Assembly: GCA_037447655.1 (NCBI GenBank)
Contig: JBBHKE010002115.1
Location: forward strand, 77,162-141,161
From: Zygnema cylindricum
Taxonomy: Eukaryota > Streptophyta > Zygnematophyceae > Zygnematales > Zygnemataceae
Direction: 5' to 3'
DNA length: 64,000 bases
This document shows positions 32,600 to 44,423 of this stretch, in pieces (the stretch's first letter is position 1; the number at the start of each line of letters is the position of its first letter). Both the position numbers and the translations under genes were made by a program. The notes beneath the pieces are model-generated. The model saw only the letters and a program-made list of their open reading frames with translations, searched no databases and was not told the DNA's origin.

Positions 32600-34300
32600 T
32601 TTAAACAATACAAATACTTTGAATACTTTGTTTTGGTGATACTTTGATTACTTTGTTTTTTTTTTATGATGTTACTTGCAAGTAAGCAAGTATTACTGAT
32701 ATTTTTTGTTTATGTGGAAAAACATGACAAATACTTTGTTTCTTATAGCCTAAAAAAAATTAGTGACTAAAAAAATAAATATAAAACCCTGAATTGGGAG
32801 TTAATCAAACCCCTATAAACCTTTAATCACGTAATGATAATGTGCTAATTAAGCCCCTAAAACCCCTACATACGTATTTTTGAGAAAAATAATATATATT
32901 TATATATATAAATATATAATATGTAAATAAAAAACTATACATATAAGAAAACAAAAAAAAGTATGTAGTCTTAATTCTAGAAAACAATAACACTCTAATA
33001 ATATCGACGCTTGTTAATATTGGACTCTTTTAAATCCTTTGTTTTTCGTCAGATTAAGTTGAGTCGTTGCTTTCAATCTATATAAAAATAAAAACCAAAG
33101 TTAAGATTTTGTATATGTTGCTCAAAAAACCAAAGCTTGCGTTTGTAAACATAAATTTTCTAACAATATGAGTTTTACAAAACAAATACATAGTTGTTAT
33201 CCTTTTGAAAAAAATGAAACAAAACTTTATTATTTTTTGATTTTTGAAAGTGTAATTGTTAAAAAAAATAGAATTTATTTGTTAATTTTGATAAGAAGAT
33301 ATTCTTCATCATAATGAACACCAGTGAAATATACAAAAATACCATCATCAACCCATCTTTCACTAGGATCAGACAATGCTCTAGAAAAATTAGCACTCCA
33401 AATATGAAAAACAATATCAAAAATTATTTCAGCAACACGAACTTCACCACAATGCTCCAAAACTTAATTAATAGACATATACGTTTGATAATGATAAAGT
33501 GTCTATAAATTGAATTACATGTCAACAATTAAGAAAAATAGTATGCTCATCTTAATGACAAAATAAATAACTAATAATTACCTTTTTTACACAAGAATAC
33601 TTAGACACACAACCAAACAATAATAGGGAAAGAGCACAAAACAAACAATTCCCATCCCATGTAACATGTAATTGAAAAAGAAGAATTCACGTCATAATAA
33701 GCTTACCTAAAATAGAACTCCCAAAATTCGAAATAAAAAACACTTACACCTGAATAAGAAAAAAAAAACAATAAACAAATGAAAAAACAAAACAATATAA
33801 TTTTAATACAAACTTTCCCAAACATGTAAAAATAAGGAAAAAGACAAACAAAACAGGATTTATTTAAAAAGTAAAACAAAAAACATACACATAAAAAAAA
33901 AACATAAGATAAACTTCACACAAACCACTATAAATCATATAATTTGTAAAAAACCACTTACTGAATATTTGAAGCATTTGCAAATGAATGGAAAGAGTGA
34001 CAATTCGTAAAGTATAGAGAAAATTAAAAATAGACGAGAAACAAGATCAAATTCAAGAGAAAAAAAAAGATGGCACGTAATGGAAATCTCTATACACAAA
34101 TTATGGACCTAGATTCTTTGTACACTTGACAAGACAGTTCAAAACCGCTATGCTACAGTACAGCAACGAAGACAAAGTGATCGCGATAGTTCACCCACAG
34201 CCGACGACGTCAAGGTGCCTATGACACATACCCGGATGGCGACGAAGCAAGTTATGTAATTGTGTGACCTCCATTAATCCATTTGTCCACAAAATGTCAG
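32600..34300. other. AT-rich DNA with one possible orphan exon on the minus strand (33470-33275)
   Basis: Most of the stretch is low-complexity A/T. One minus-strand frame stands out from its surroundings by normal amino-acid composition: HCGEVRVAEIIFDIVFHIWS, then ALSDPSERWVDDGIFVYFTG. A possible acceptor (TTAAG) precedes it at about 33466 and it could splice out at a GTGTTC after the FTG codons. I do not recognise the family. Confidence 0.3.
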
Positions 34301-34309
34301 CTTATATAA

Positions 34310-34720
34310 AGTCTCAAGGATAATATTTTCACTTTTGAATTTAGCAAAAACAAGTGCCACCATGGCACTCAAAAAATCTGACCGACTACACCCTTGTGTA
34401 GCCTAGACTCCCTTGAGTCCGCAGCAAAAAGAATCAATGAAATCGCTCACCTTACAATTAAGTTATGGCTGGCGAAAGATGGCCTATAAATACAGATGCA
34501 CTCTAATGAGAGGCGGCTACCTAAAGTTTTCTAAGTCCTAAGCTCCCTCTCTAAACCTACTACTAGTGTACCTAGCCAATCAAAAGAGTGTAAGGTAGAA
34601 GAAGGTATAGGTATCATTGTAATTCTTGTACGTCTATAGTACGACATGGCATGCTGCTCCGCTCCGCTGACGCGTGTTAGTTCCAGAGCTCTAGTTGCTC
34701 CCCCGTAGTATCCGTTGTCC
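34310..34720 (-). mobile_element. Copia LTR fragment (minus orientation)
   Basis: On the minus strand it carries GGACTCAAGGGAGTCT and CTACACAAGGGTGTAG, the two hairpins found in the LTRs of copia A, and a TATTTATAGG promoter-like sequence. It lacks both LTR termini. Confidence 0.55.
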
Positions 34721-35436
34721 AAATATGGCTTGCCACGTGACAAAAGCATGGAGTAAGAAACTCTATGAAACCTCTATTAAGAGAGTGAGAAATGATAATG
34801 GGGGAGAGTTTACCTCTAATCCGTTTGAGGATTTTATGAGAGAACATGGAGTGCAGCACCAAAAGACAGTTCCTGAAAATCTTGAGCAGAATGGTGTAGC
34901 TGAAAGATTAAATAGAACACTAAGTGATAGTGTTAAGTGTATGTTGTCAGATAAGAAGAGAGGAAAGAAGTTTTGGGCCAAACCAATAAACTGTGCAAAT
35001 TATCTCAAGAATAGAGTTCTTACTTCGGCAGTAAAAGGCCAAACACCTTATGAGAGATCGACAAGCCGAAAAAACCAAATGTTTTACACTTAAAGGTTTT
35101 CGTTAGTCAAATATTCAGTTTAGACACAGATTGTTTAAACAGGAAGTTAGATCCAAAAGGAAAACCAAGATATCTACTAGGATATGATGAAGATGTAAAA
35201 GGATATAAAGTTTATAATCTCAAAAGAGAAGATATAATCCTAGTGAAGCATCTAGTGGTATGGATGAAGGGAAATCAATAAATCCCTTTAAGCATACAAA
35301 GGAAGCCAGAATCACATTTGAGTCAGTAAGTTTTGATGACTTTGAGCTTCCTACCTATCCAAGATTTCAAGAAGATGATGATTTTGTTGGTACATATCAC
35401 ATCGAGAAAGACCCAAATGTGGAACCCCTAATATGT
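34721..35436 (+). pseudogene. Copia integrase fragment E
   Basis: Integrase core and C-terminal part close to copia C: SIKRVRNDNGGEFTSNPFED (second catalytic Asp region), EQNGVAERLNRTLSDSVKCM (catalytic Glu), AKPINCANYLKNRVLTSAVK, then YLLGYDEDVKGYKVY in shifted frames. It is truncated at 35436 by gypsy-type LTR sequence. Frameshifts lie near 35090 and 35255. Confidence 0.8.
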
Positions 35437-35605
35437 TGTGCATGAGAGACAAGCAAGCGAACATGCATCACAACCAGCAAAGTCATGCTCACAAACATAT
35501 ATACCAACGAAAATAAAGATGAAAAGACAAAAAATATATACGCCATGAAAAGGTATAAATGTGAAAATGACTCAAAGAGAGAAAAGGGAAGAATACTCCC
35601 CTAAG
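35436..35605 (-). mobile_element. Gypsy-type LTR segment 1
   Basis: Direct repeat of 37878-38060 (about 95 percent identical by eye), sharing GTGCATGAGAG, CATCACAAC-AGCAAAGTCATG and GGGGAAGAATACTCCCCT-like ends. In minus orientation it ends ATGCACAACA. The same family is recognisable downstream of the gypsy G2 PHD finger (51600-51790). Confidence 0.6.
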
Positions 35606-37877
35606 GTCAAGTGGACCCAAAAATTCACTAAGCCACGAGGTAGCCACTAGGCTCTCGGGTCTTCAACGTATTCTTTACAAGAGTTATCTTATAGGAAAGC
35701 AAGAAGCAAAATAAACACTTCCAACCAAACCAAGAAATTTGGATTCGGTAAAAAGGGCACTTTTACAAGACAACCGAAATGCCACACCAACATATACGCT
35801 CAAATAACCGTTCAGCGTTCCGGAGAACGGCATTGCCCAATACAAAATGCCACGCCTCAAGCCTCCACTCCACCAATCGCCAAAAAGACAAATTTGGAGG
35901 GAAACCTTACGGACTTGGCCGAAGCCGAATCGATTAAAAACCAGGCAAAACACAAGGAGACAAAAATCCGTACGCTAACTAGCATCTATCACTAGCTCAC
36001 AAGAAGAAAAGAAAATAGTGGGCAATCGGTGACAAGGAGGAAGCAAGAAAACAGCTCCGCCGCCAAGAGAAAATTCTTGTCCAAAAGCTGAAATTTCTTT
36101 AAGTCTGAGAATTAGCCTATGTAAGACTAAGCTAAGCCTAACGCGAAAATAGCCTACGTCTAGTCTATTTTACATGAATGAAACAACTTAAGAGGTTCGC
36201 CAATAGGCGGCCAACATCGTCTGCCGTACGTTTGACAAAATCCACCATTCTAGGGTAAAATCCTCCCTAACTACATGTACGCGCAAACCTACATAGGTTC
36301 GCGACTTAAATATATAAAATGTATCGAAGCGTCGCTCAGAAATCGCGATTCGCCTCCAAACTATACTCTGCGTCCTTTTTTCAAAATCACATGCATACGC
36401 ACGAAACGAAGTTTACCGCACGAAAAACTCAAAATCGAAATACCTGCGCACGAAATAAAAAGTGTCGCACGAAATTAGTACAGTTCAACAAACATATAAA
36501 TAAATAAACCGACGCGAAATTTCGCACGTGCGAACGAAACAGCTAGACATGCGTGCATTAAATCGTGAGTGCATGCATAAAGTCGCGCGTGCATGCGAAA
36601 TACCGCGCGTGTGTGCAAGATTATCGTGCGTGCATGTGAAATACCGCGCGTGCATGCAAAATACCGCGCGTCCGTGCAAAATACCACGCGTGCGTGTGAA
36701 ATACCGCGCGTGCATTCATAACATCGCGCGTACGGGCATGATATCGTGCACGCGAGCAATCAACACGATGCGGCATGAAAATTGTCGTGCATGAGAGACA
36801 AGCAAGCCCAAATCACAAGAACTTTGTTTCCACGACGAGCATGCAGATGGCAGTAGACCAACAAGGGGAAGAGGAGACATGCAAGTCTAATGATAATAGA
36901 GGAGAGAGACCAAAAATAAAACAGTGAGAAAATACTCAAGACTCTATCAAAGAATGCCACACTCCAGATTGCACAATGGTTATCCACAATGGTTATCCAC
37001 AGAAGCCCGCTCTTTTTATGAGAACAACTTTTTTTGAGAACAACAACAGCTAATGCAGAAGATGAGCTAGCACAATGGCAGAATGGATGGGATCAACAAC
37101 TCACCATTTCGGGGGAATCATCCAACGAGAGCCATCGTGAGAATTGCTTGATGAAACGTGACATCATCTTCATCGACGATCTCTCGACGAAATCGCCAAA
37201 ACAGATTGTTGAGGGCCCTGTGCATAAATTTGCAAGCTCCATGGTCCAAAGTATCAATGGATGGGACGCCATCCAGCCCAAGAGAACGGAGACAAAAAAA
37301 AGAGGAAAATGGAGTCTAAATCCTTCAAAAAAAGAACTTGTGCAGCAACAAATACAATACACCGTTAGTTTTGACTGCAAGGCTAGTTTTGCAGAAGTTA
37401 GTTTTTCAAAAGTTAGTGCTGCAACAGACGTGAAAATCAAGTTAGGCTCAAGCAAGGCAAGAGCCATCAAATCAAAGTTGAGCATTCGAAGAAACCATTC
37501 AAATAAACTAAAATTCCAAAATTGAGGATCTGTTATCTCAAGAGGATTTGGTTTCTTCAAAAACTCTACTTTGAGAAGATGGCTCTTGCCTTGCTAAAAC
37601 CTAATTTGATCTTTGAAGCTGTTTGCTGTTCCGATTCTTCTTGTAAAGGATTGAAACTCTATTTTGCTCCGGTTCTCTTTGTGAAGGATTAAAACTCCAT
37701 TTGTATCTTTTCAGTTTGCCTCATTTGTCTTCGGCTAAGTCGCAACCTATCGATTGATGCTTCAAACTTAGGAGCTTACAGATTTATGGACAAGGCCTTC
37801 AACAATGTGTTTTGGTGATTATTTGGCGAGATCGTGGATGAAGATGATATCACGTTTTATCGGTCGATTTTGACGTT
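35606..37877 (-). mobile_element. Non-autonomous LTR element interior (LARD-like), no recognised gene
   Basis: Lies between two direct repeats of the gypsy-type LTR. No gag or pol motif is seen. A third fragment of the LTR end (GTCGTGCATGAGAGACAAGC) occurs at 36783. An open frame at 37034-37525 (+, 163 codons) and its antisense partner have no recognisable domain; neither can be preferred. Confidence 0.4.
36536..36770. repeat. 20-bp CpG-rich minisatellite (GCGCGTGCATGCAAAATACC)
   Basis: About ten imperfect head-to-tail 20-bp units containing alternating purine-pyrimidine GCGCGTGCATGC. It is much richer in CpG than its surroundings. The cysteine/arginine-rich ORFs seen on both strands are a consequence of the repeat. 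Confidence 0.8.
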
Positions 37878-38065
37878 TGTCGTGCATGAGAGTCAAGCAA
37901 GCGAACATGCATCACAACGAGCAAAGTCATGCTCACAAACATATATACCAACGAAAATAAAGATGAAAAGACAAAAAATATATACACCATGAGAAGGTAT
38001 AAAGGTGAAAATGACCCAAAGAGAGAAAGGGGAAGAATACTCCCCTAGAGTGAAGTGGATCTAAT
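37878..38065 (-). mobile_element. Gypsy-type LTR segment 2
   Basis: Pairs with 35436-35605. In minus orientation it follows directly after the G1 ORF stop and a polypurine run (nine G), so it stands where a 3' LTR of G1 is expected. It also serves as the right-hand repeat of the 35.6-37.9 kb interval. Confidence 0.6.
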
Positions 38066-38083
38066 AATCCCCCCCCCAGCTCT

Positions 38084-38644
38084 TTATCCTATGGAGGAGC
38101 TGGCCAACACAACCGGGAGCCTGGAATAGCCATGGCAGTAGCAATGGTCAGCCACATTGAAATAAAATGGAGAAGCGGGGCACTCCATGTGGAACCCTTG
38201 ATCACCACCTGTACATGTATATACTCTCTGCAAACTCAACATCTCGTTAGTATCAATGTCAACCACAGGGAGAATGTGTGAAGGGACATTGGTGACGAAA
38301 GTATCTAGGAGATGACTTGAGTCGAGGAGAGGAACGAGAACTCTGTCAATTTCCGACAATGAACGGGTGTTTGAAAGGATCTTTTCAAAGGTGTCACAAT
38401 TGTCTTCCCTAAGGTCGATACTCGAAAATGCAAGGAGAGCCGAAGCCAAATGTGCCATAGTGGGCAACGGTTTGCGGGCAGAGACAAGAGGGAGGCAAAT
38501 TTTACGTCCCGAAAAATTAGAAGGATGGTAGGAGAAGGTCTGATCATGCATATTGACTCCCTCACCGATTCGAAAGATAACATCCTGTCCCACTAACCAT
38601 TCGTAGTCGTTGCATTTGGTGACCTCTTTCTTCCCGGGGTCCAC
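38084..38644 (-). CDS. Gypsy G1 deletion derivative: protease part fused to integrase C-terminus with PHD-like end
   Basis: An open frame of 186 codons. The N-terminal part (CNDYEWLVGQDVIF, then KICLPLVSARKPLPTMAH) matches the segment following the protease of gypsy G3 at 57640-57460. The C-terminal part (FVTNVPSHILPVVDIDTNEM, then GDQGFHMECPASP and HCYCHGY) matches the end of the G2 integrase and its PHD finger. Reverse transcriptase, RNase H and most of the integrase are missing, so the frame is a fusion created by internal deletion. Several zinc ligands of the PHD finger are lost. It is followed by a polypurine tract and LTR. Whether it is expressed is unknown. Confidence 0.55.
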   Translation of the reverse strand: MDPGKKEVTKCNDYEWLVGQDVIFRIGEGVNMHDQTFSYHPSNFSGRKICLPLVSARKPLPTMAHLASALLAFSSIDLREDNCDTFEKILSNTRSLSEIDRVLVPLLDSSHLLDTFVTNVPSHILPVVDIDTNEMLSLQRVYTCTGGDQGFHMECPASPFYFNVADHCYCHGYSRLPVVLASSSIG

Positions 38645-38649
38645 TGATC

Positions 38650-39600
38650 TGCCCCTCCTTTAACGGAAGTTCGTTTAGCTTAGTGCAATTTGCCATATAG
38701 TGCACTGGTTACTTACAAAAATGACACAATCCCTTCGGAGTCATTGGTCCGAACTCCTCGGTCTGATTTTTCTACCCCTCCCCTCTATAATTTCCGACCA
38801 ATTTCCTAAAATCATTGTTCCTCTAATCAATCCTAGCTGCCAAGGCTTACCCACTCTTTCCTCCCCTTCGGATCTCAAACGTATTCTCCCGAACGAGAAT
38901 CATCCCTACCACTGAATTCCAAATCCACCTTGAGTCTGGCAAGTCCTGACACGGTTGACCATGTTCTCAAACTCATCTGGTAACTTCATGAGCAAACAGT
39001 TAACCTTCATCTTTTCAGTTTCAACATGTCGAGCACTCTCTAGCACAATAAAAATTGTTGCAAGCTCATTACAAAAATCTAACATCTTCCCCCCCTTGTA
39101 TACATATGCGTCTATTTTCTGATCAGCCAACTGCTGTTGCAGGACGTACCACTTCGGTACATCTCTATGAGAGCCTCCCAATGATCGGATGCCCCCTCTA
39201 CCTGCAAATTAGGAGATGCAAGCCCTTCAGTAAAATGTCGGAGGATGAAGTGCTTAGCCACTATATTGTTGTAGTCCCAGGTATCGATATCATTCTCCTC
39301 GTTCCTCGGAAGAGGTGACATGAATGCCGAACCGGTTGCTATTAATTTGACCGTCTCCTTCTCCTTTCCTTTTTCCACCACCTCCCGTTCCTTTGTCTCC
39401 TCTATTTAAGATGGATCTATATCTCTAGTGAATATGTTCTTGTAAACCCTGGTGGGATCCCCAGACTCGATGGACGCCTTACGCTTCCACTCACTATTCC
39501 CCAAAACTGTTTCTCACATAAAGCTCCTATCATCATGCTTTCCTAGTATATGAAGCCTGTTCCATTGAAGATGGGCACCGTAGAGGGTTGGCCCATAACC
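38650..39600 (-). pseudogene. Copia F gag fragment
   Basis: Minus strand, in several frames. PTVPIF-like start just inside the primer site, then AKHFILRHFTEGLASPNLQV, KGGKMLDFCNELATIFIVLE, MKVNCLLMKLPDEFENMVNR and a zinc knuckle GLCHFCK...HYMANC near 38690. It is a diverged relative of the copia A gag. It is cut at about 38648 by G1. Confidence 0.75.
39586..39600 (-). other. Primer-binding site of copia F
   Basis: Minus-strand GGTTATGGGCCAACC directly after the LTR end. It matches, with one change, the complement of the initiator tRNA-Met anticodon arm seen in copia A and D. Confidence 0.65.
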
Positions 39601-40648
39601 TACAACTCTGAGACCTCCATAGGTCCTCAGATTAGGCAGCTCACACAAAGCCTCTAGGATAACCTTGACCCCTTTGTGTTTCATTGATAATAACTGCCAC
39701 CCTGGCAGACAAAAATAATGACCACCTTCACCTCTCTAAAGGCAAGACTCCCTTCATGCTATAGCAAAAAGAATCTCTGAATTTGCTCCTCTGAGCAGTA
39801 AGTTATGGAGGGACAAAGTTGACATTTTGTAGAAAAGCTCTCTGATTATTATTAATCAAGCTCTTTGGAAGAGAGGGTCCAATCTATCAAATTTTTATAA
39901 GTCCTATCTCTCTCTAAAACTCTATCTACTGAACTACGGCACCAATCGTATTACCGTGTTGTACAGAAAGGTATAGGTGCCGGTGTACTTCATGTACGGC
40001 CATTGTACGACATGGCCAACAAGTCGACAAATGCCATTTTTTGATTCGTTCTTGTAGTCCCTATAGATGTCGTAATGCAATATGGTTGTGCCACTGGTGA
40101 ATCATTCTGACGTTGACTGCAAACCTTCTCTGTGATCTCGGCATACTTTGCGGCCGTCCGATTAAACTGGATTTCAATCATAGTCGTCATAAATACTTGC
40201 GCGATATTTGTTTCGCCCTCGAAACAAAGTGCGTGGTATTTTTTTCTATTGTTCCATACGTCATACAACACAAGCTGTATCTATGTCCAAATATCCGGTT
40301 AAATGAAATAGCCTACGTGTCAATATTTATATAATTATCAAACCCTATATCGTATAACCTTGATCTTAGACTAATTGGCTAAGGCTACCGGCTACCGGCA
40401 GCACTAACAGACGGCAAGTACCAGGTTCAAATCCTGGGTCCGTCAATTACTATTTCGTTAAATCTACCAATCTAATGTCTGTCCCCATCTGGATATCATA
40501 GGCAGCCATGGCTCTATCTCCCTCTCCATTTTTCAGTGACTGCGACAAGTGTGGGAGCTGGAGAGAGGAGTTAGAGGCAGACTGCCTCTATTTCTTTTCT
40601 GCATTTTACAAAACTTAGAAAATACTAAAATAAGCTTCAATTTCTACA
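39601..40648 (-). mobile_element. Copia F 5' LTR
   Basis: About 1,048 bp in minus orientation, collinear with the solo LTR 41580-42617 and the copia C 3' LTR. Its plus strand holds a tRNA-like segment (40361-40446). The hairpin region near the LTR end is decayed. Confidence 0.7.
40361..40446 (+). other. Antisense tRNA-like segment in copia F LTR
   Basis: A-box-like TTGGCTAAGGC at 40376-40386 and a perfect T-arm CCAGG-TTCAAAT-CCTGG at 40421-40437, followed by GTCCGTCA. It is oriented opposite to the LTR. A counterpart lies at 42341-42414 in the solo LTR. Confidence 0.6.
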
Positions 40649-43526
40649 AAGGGATGTATCATCATTTTTTAAACACATACCTACAAGATCCCCTATCAAC
40701 CTTAGATGTACACCTTCTCAGTTTTTCCTCTTTCCATCCTCTATAAAGCCTTCTCCAAATATCACAATTTACGATTTCTTGAACCCTAGTCATATGTCAT
40801 GGTCCATTCCGGCATATACTGCTGCCCAATCTGCTCCCTCTAATCATATTTCAACACCTCCTCAGTAGACTGCATCCTTTCCTATTTGCAGCTAACACCA
40901 TTCGACAAACTGCTTACAAGAAACACCGATTGTTTATTCATTAGGTCACTCACTTTCCTACTAGCAGCTAACACCATTAGATAAACTGCTTACAAGAAAC
41001 ACTGGTTGTTTATTCATTAGGTCATTCACTTATCGCAGATGAGCAGTTGGCTTTTGCATAAGCAATGTAAGTGATGCTGATTAAAGGTTCGAAAACTCCT
41101 ACATGGAAATTTGGTTCTAATCTCTTTCAATTTGAACATCATTTACTAAACAAAGTGATTATTCAGAATATTGATGCTTTGTTTTCTCTATGAATGAACT
41201 CGGCCGCCATAAAACTTACAAATTGTCTATGGATTTTGAAGACGATCGTCCCATTTTCAAGCCTAAACACCTCTTATCTGAAATAGAATGGGAATTAGTG
41301 GATCAACATTCCGCTGAATTGGAGGAAGTTGGCCTCAATTATCGGTCGAACTTTATTTTTGCAGCACCCACTGTCATGCCTCCAAAAAAAGATGTTGAAA
41401 GAAACTTTACTGATTGTTGAATGTGCGACGATTACGGTGAACTCAATGCTAGAACCATACAAGATCGACATTCGATTCCATTGGCGAAGAAATATTTAAT
41501 CATGTAGCAAACACTAAATATTTCATTATTCTTGATTTGCGACAAGGTTTGAACTAGATTGAAATGGAGGAGAAAGATATGCTACTTTGAGACCTCCATA
41601 AGTCCTCAGAGTAGGCAGCTCACACAAAGCCTCTAGGATAACCCTTACCCATTTGTGTTTCAGCAAGCATAACTGCCACCCTGACAAAAAAAAACTCTAA
41701 CCACCCTCACCCCTGTGAAGGGAAGACTCCCGTGAGTCTATAACAACAAGAATCTATGAATTTGCTCCCTTGAGCAGTAAGTTATGAAGGGTGAAAGGGG
41801 ACCTTTTGTACAAAAGCTCTCTGGGAGAGAGGGTCCAATCTATCAAATTTTTCTAAGTCCTATCTCTCTCTCTAAAACTCTATCTACTGATGTACGACAC
41901 CAATTATAAGATTGTATCGTATATAAAGGTATAGGTGTTGGTGTACTTTGTATACGACCATTGTACGACATGGTTAACAAGTCAACACATGTCACTTTTG
42001 GATTCGTTTCTGTAATTCCCGGAGATGCCGTAATCCAATGTGATTGTGCCACGTGGAAATTGATGTGACGTCAAACGCAAACCGCCAAAAAACCTATTTT
42101 GTGATCTGGGCATGTTTCGTGGCCGTCCGATTAAGCCGGATTACAATGGTGGCCGTCATAAATACTTGCGCAATATTTGTTTCGTCTTCAAAACAAGATT
42201 CGCGGTATCCGTTGCAGATGTTCCGTATGCCGTACATTACAAACTGTATCTATGTCAAAATATCCCGTTAAATGAATTAGCCTACGTATTAACATTTAAA
42301 TAGCTACCAAACTTTATATCCTTTAACTTTAATCTTAGACTAATTTGCTAAGGTAACTGGCTACTGGCTAACCAGACGGACGGCAGGTACCGGGTTCAAA
42401 TCCTAGGTCCGTCAAGATCTATTTTGGTAAAATCTACCAACCTAATGTTTGTCCCCGTCGGGATAGCATGGGCAGCCATGGCTCTATCTCACTCTCCAAC
42501 TTTTAGTGACTGCGACAAGTGTGGGAGCTGGAGAGAGGAGTTAGAGGCAGACTGCCTCTGCTTCTTTTTTGCATTTTACAAAACTTAGAAATACTAAAAT
42601 AACCTTTAATTTGCACAAAATAGGCAAAAAACCGCCTTTTCGGTGGTGATGGTCATTGGGAAAGGTTCGTGATGCCTTTTAAACTTAAGAACACCCTTGC
42701 AGTTTTTCAAAAAATAGTGGATTGAGTTTTAGGTGATTGAAAGTTTGCACGATGTTATATTGATGATTTGATTATAGCTTGAGCCACAAATGAAGATCAC
42801 GCAGCTCATATCGAATGGGTCCTAACTGAACTGAAAAATGTCATATAAAAATGTCATCCAACTAAATGTACTTTTGGGTCCGAGGGTTTGCCTTACCTTG
42901 GACATTTCCTTTCCTCCAAGGGAATCACACCACTTGAAGCTAAAACCGGCTATCAGAAAATTACCAACCCCCGTTGATCTCACAAGTTTTTAAGCCTTCG
43001 TAGGGTTAGCCAATTATTATCGTAGGTTTTTCCCTAGTTTGAACAACATGGCTTCACAATTGAGCGATTTGCTTAAGAAAGAAGTTCCTTTCGTATGGGG
43101 ACCTGATCAGATTTTAGCTTTTCTGAAGTTGAAAGATGTCCTCACTAGTGGTCACATCCTCCGTCCTCCTAATCACAAATTACATTTTTGCCTACAAAAT
43201 GACTTTGGAAAGCCTTGCATTGCGACCATCTTTACTCAGCAAGAACTAACAAGAGAAAACTACGTGGTCGCTTACGTGAGCAGAAGTAATAATCGTGCGG
43301 TAGCAAATTACAGTAGTAAAAAGGAGAATGTTTGGCGGTAGTTTGGGGTATTGTAAAAATTTTCATTACCTGTACGGAAAACCGTTTACAATTCTTAGCG
43401 ACCATCAGCTCTTAGATTGGCTGATGACGAACAATAAACTGTCACGAAAATTAGCGCGATGGGCATTAATTTTACAAGAATACGATGTGGAAATAATTCA
43501 ACGTCTAAGATTACTTATTCTGAATG
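40649..43526 (+). pseudogene. Gypsy G2, first part: reverse transcriptase and RNase H (split by a solo LTR)
   Basis: 41190-41579 reads as the start of gypsy RT (IFKPKHLLSEIEWELVDQHS, PPKKD, then DYGELNARTIQDRHSIPL across frames). After the solo LTR, 42618-43036 continues RT: KTAF, GHWERFVMPF, CYIDD (the YIDD active site, 42756-42767), LGHFLSSKGI and FVGLANYYRRF. 43039-43521 is connection and RNase H (VWGPDQILAF, HKLHFCLQNDFGK, YVSRSNNRAV, YGKPFTILSDHQLLDWL). Many stops and frameshifts. A 76-bp tandem duplication lies upstream at 40881-41032. The element resumes at 49954. Confidence 0.8.
41580..42617 (-). mobile_element. Solo LTR of copia F/C type inserted in the gypsy RT
   Basis: 1,038 bp starting TGTGCAAATT and ending AAAGTAGCA on the minus strand. 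Flanks AGATA (41575-41579) and AAATA (42618-42622) are a probable 5-bp target duplication with one change. Its removal restores the order of the RT motifs. It carries hairpins GACTCACGGGAGTC and CCTTCACAGGGGTGAGG and the antisense tRNA-like segment. Confidence 0.8.
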
Positions 43527-43740
43527 TGTTGAAATAAGTAGTTTTATTGTATTTTCTAGGTCTAAATTAATTAGCGGAAAACATACAAAAAACATGTAGG
43601 TAGCCTGCCTCCTTCTCTTTTCTCTCGCCCCCATACTTGTTGTAGTCACTGAAGGAGAGAGAGAGAGCGATGGAGCCATGGCTCCCTCAGCTCCATGGGA
43701 AGGACTAAAGAGTGACTTAAGTCACTCTCAACAAAAGGTT

Positions 43741-43820
43741 AGGTCCGGCAGGACTCGAACCCTCGACCGGTAGAGCGCGGCGTAGCCGTTAGCTCTAACC
43801 AATCTGCCGTAGAAGTCAGG
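43741..43820 (-). other. Antisense tRNA-like segment in copia A 5' LTR
   Basis: On the minus strand GGCAGATTGGTTAGAGC (43808-43792) resembles a tRNA A box and D arm, and GGTTCGAGTCC (43761-43751) is a B box. The two are about 47 nt apart, normal tRNA spacing. The 3' LTR has the equivalent at 49118-49200. The ends do not pair as an acceptor stem, so a functional tRNA is unlikely. Confidence 0.65.
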
Positions 43821-44423
43821 TAGGAGATATAGGGTTTAATTAGTATTTAAACTATTGTACTATATAGAAATCATTTAACTGAACAACTTTACAGCATGCA
43901 TGGATACAGTTTGATAAAGTATGAAGTACTATACTAATTGAAACGCATATCGCGCATTTTGTTTCGACATCCAAACAAATATCGCGCAAGTATTTATTAC
44001 GGCTGAGATTACATTTCGCGTCAAATCTGACGGCGCACATCATCGCCAAAATCCTGCAATGGTCACTCTAGCATTTAGTGACGTGGCATGACGTGGCGCC
44101 GCGTGGAGAGACGACATTCGGTCGCAGGAATTCTGAGGAACGTACGGACATGTGGAAAATGGACACGCGTCCGCCTAATGGCCTTGTCGTACAGAGGCCG
44201 TGCACAAAGTACATCGGAAGTAGTACTTTCTGGTACTGTACAGTAATCTGACTGGTTCGTACATGCAGTAGATAGGGGCTGTGAGAGGAACTAGGAAAAA
44301 CTAGGACTTAGGAAAAATCAGGAAGATAGTCCTCTCTCTCTTTGAGAGTTTGTATAAACTGGCATCTTTGCCACCCTATAACTTATCTCTTGGTTGTGCG
44401 ATTTCAGTGATTTCTTTTTCTAC

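Noticed and set aside
36475-36794. Cysteine/arginine-rich ORFs on both strands
   Set aside because: Products of the 20-bp minisatellite; both strands stay open because of the repeat.
43741-43820. tRNA gene on the minus strand
   Set aside because: Good A/B boxes but the ends do not form an acceptor stem, and the same segment recurs in the other LTR.
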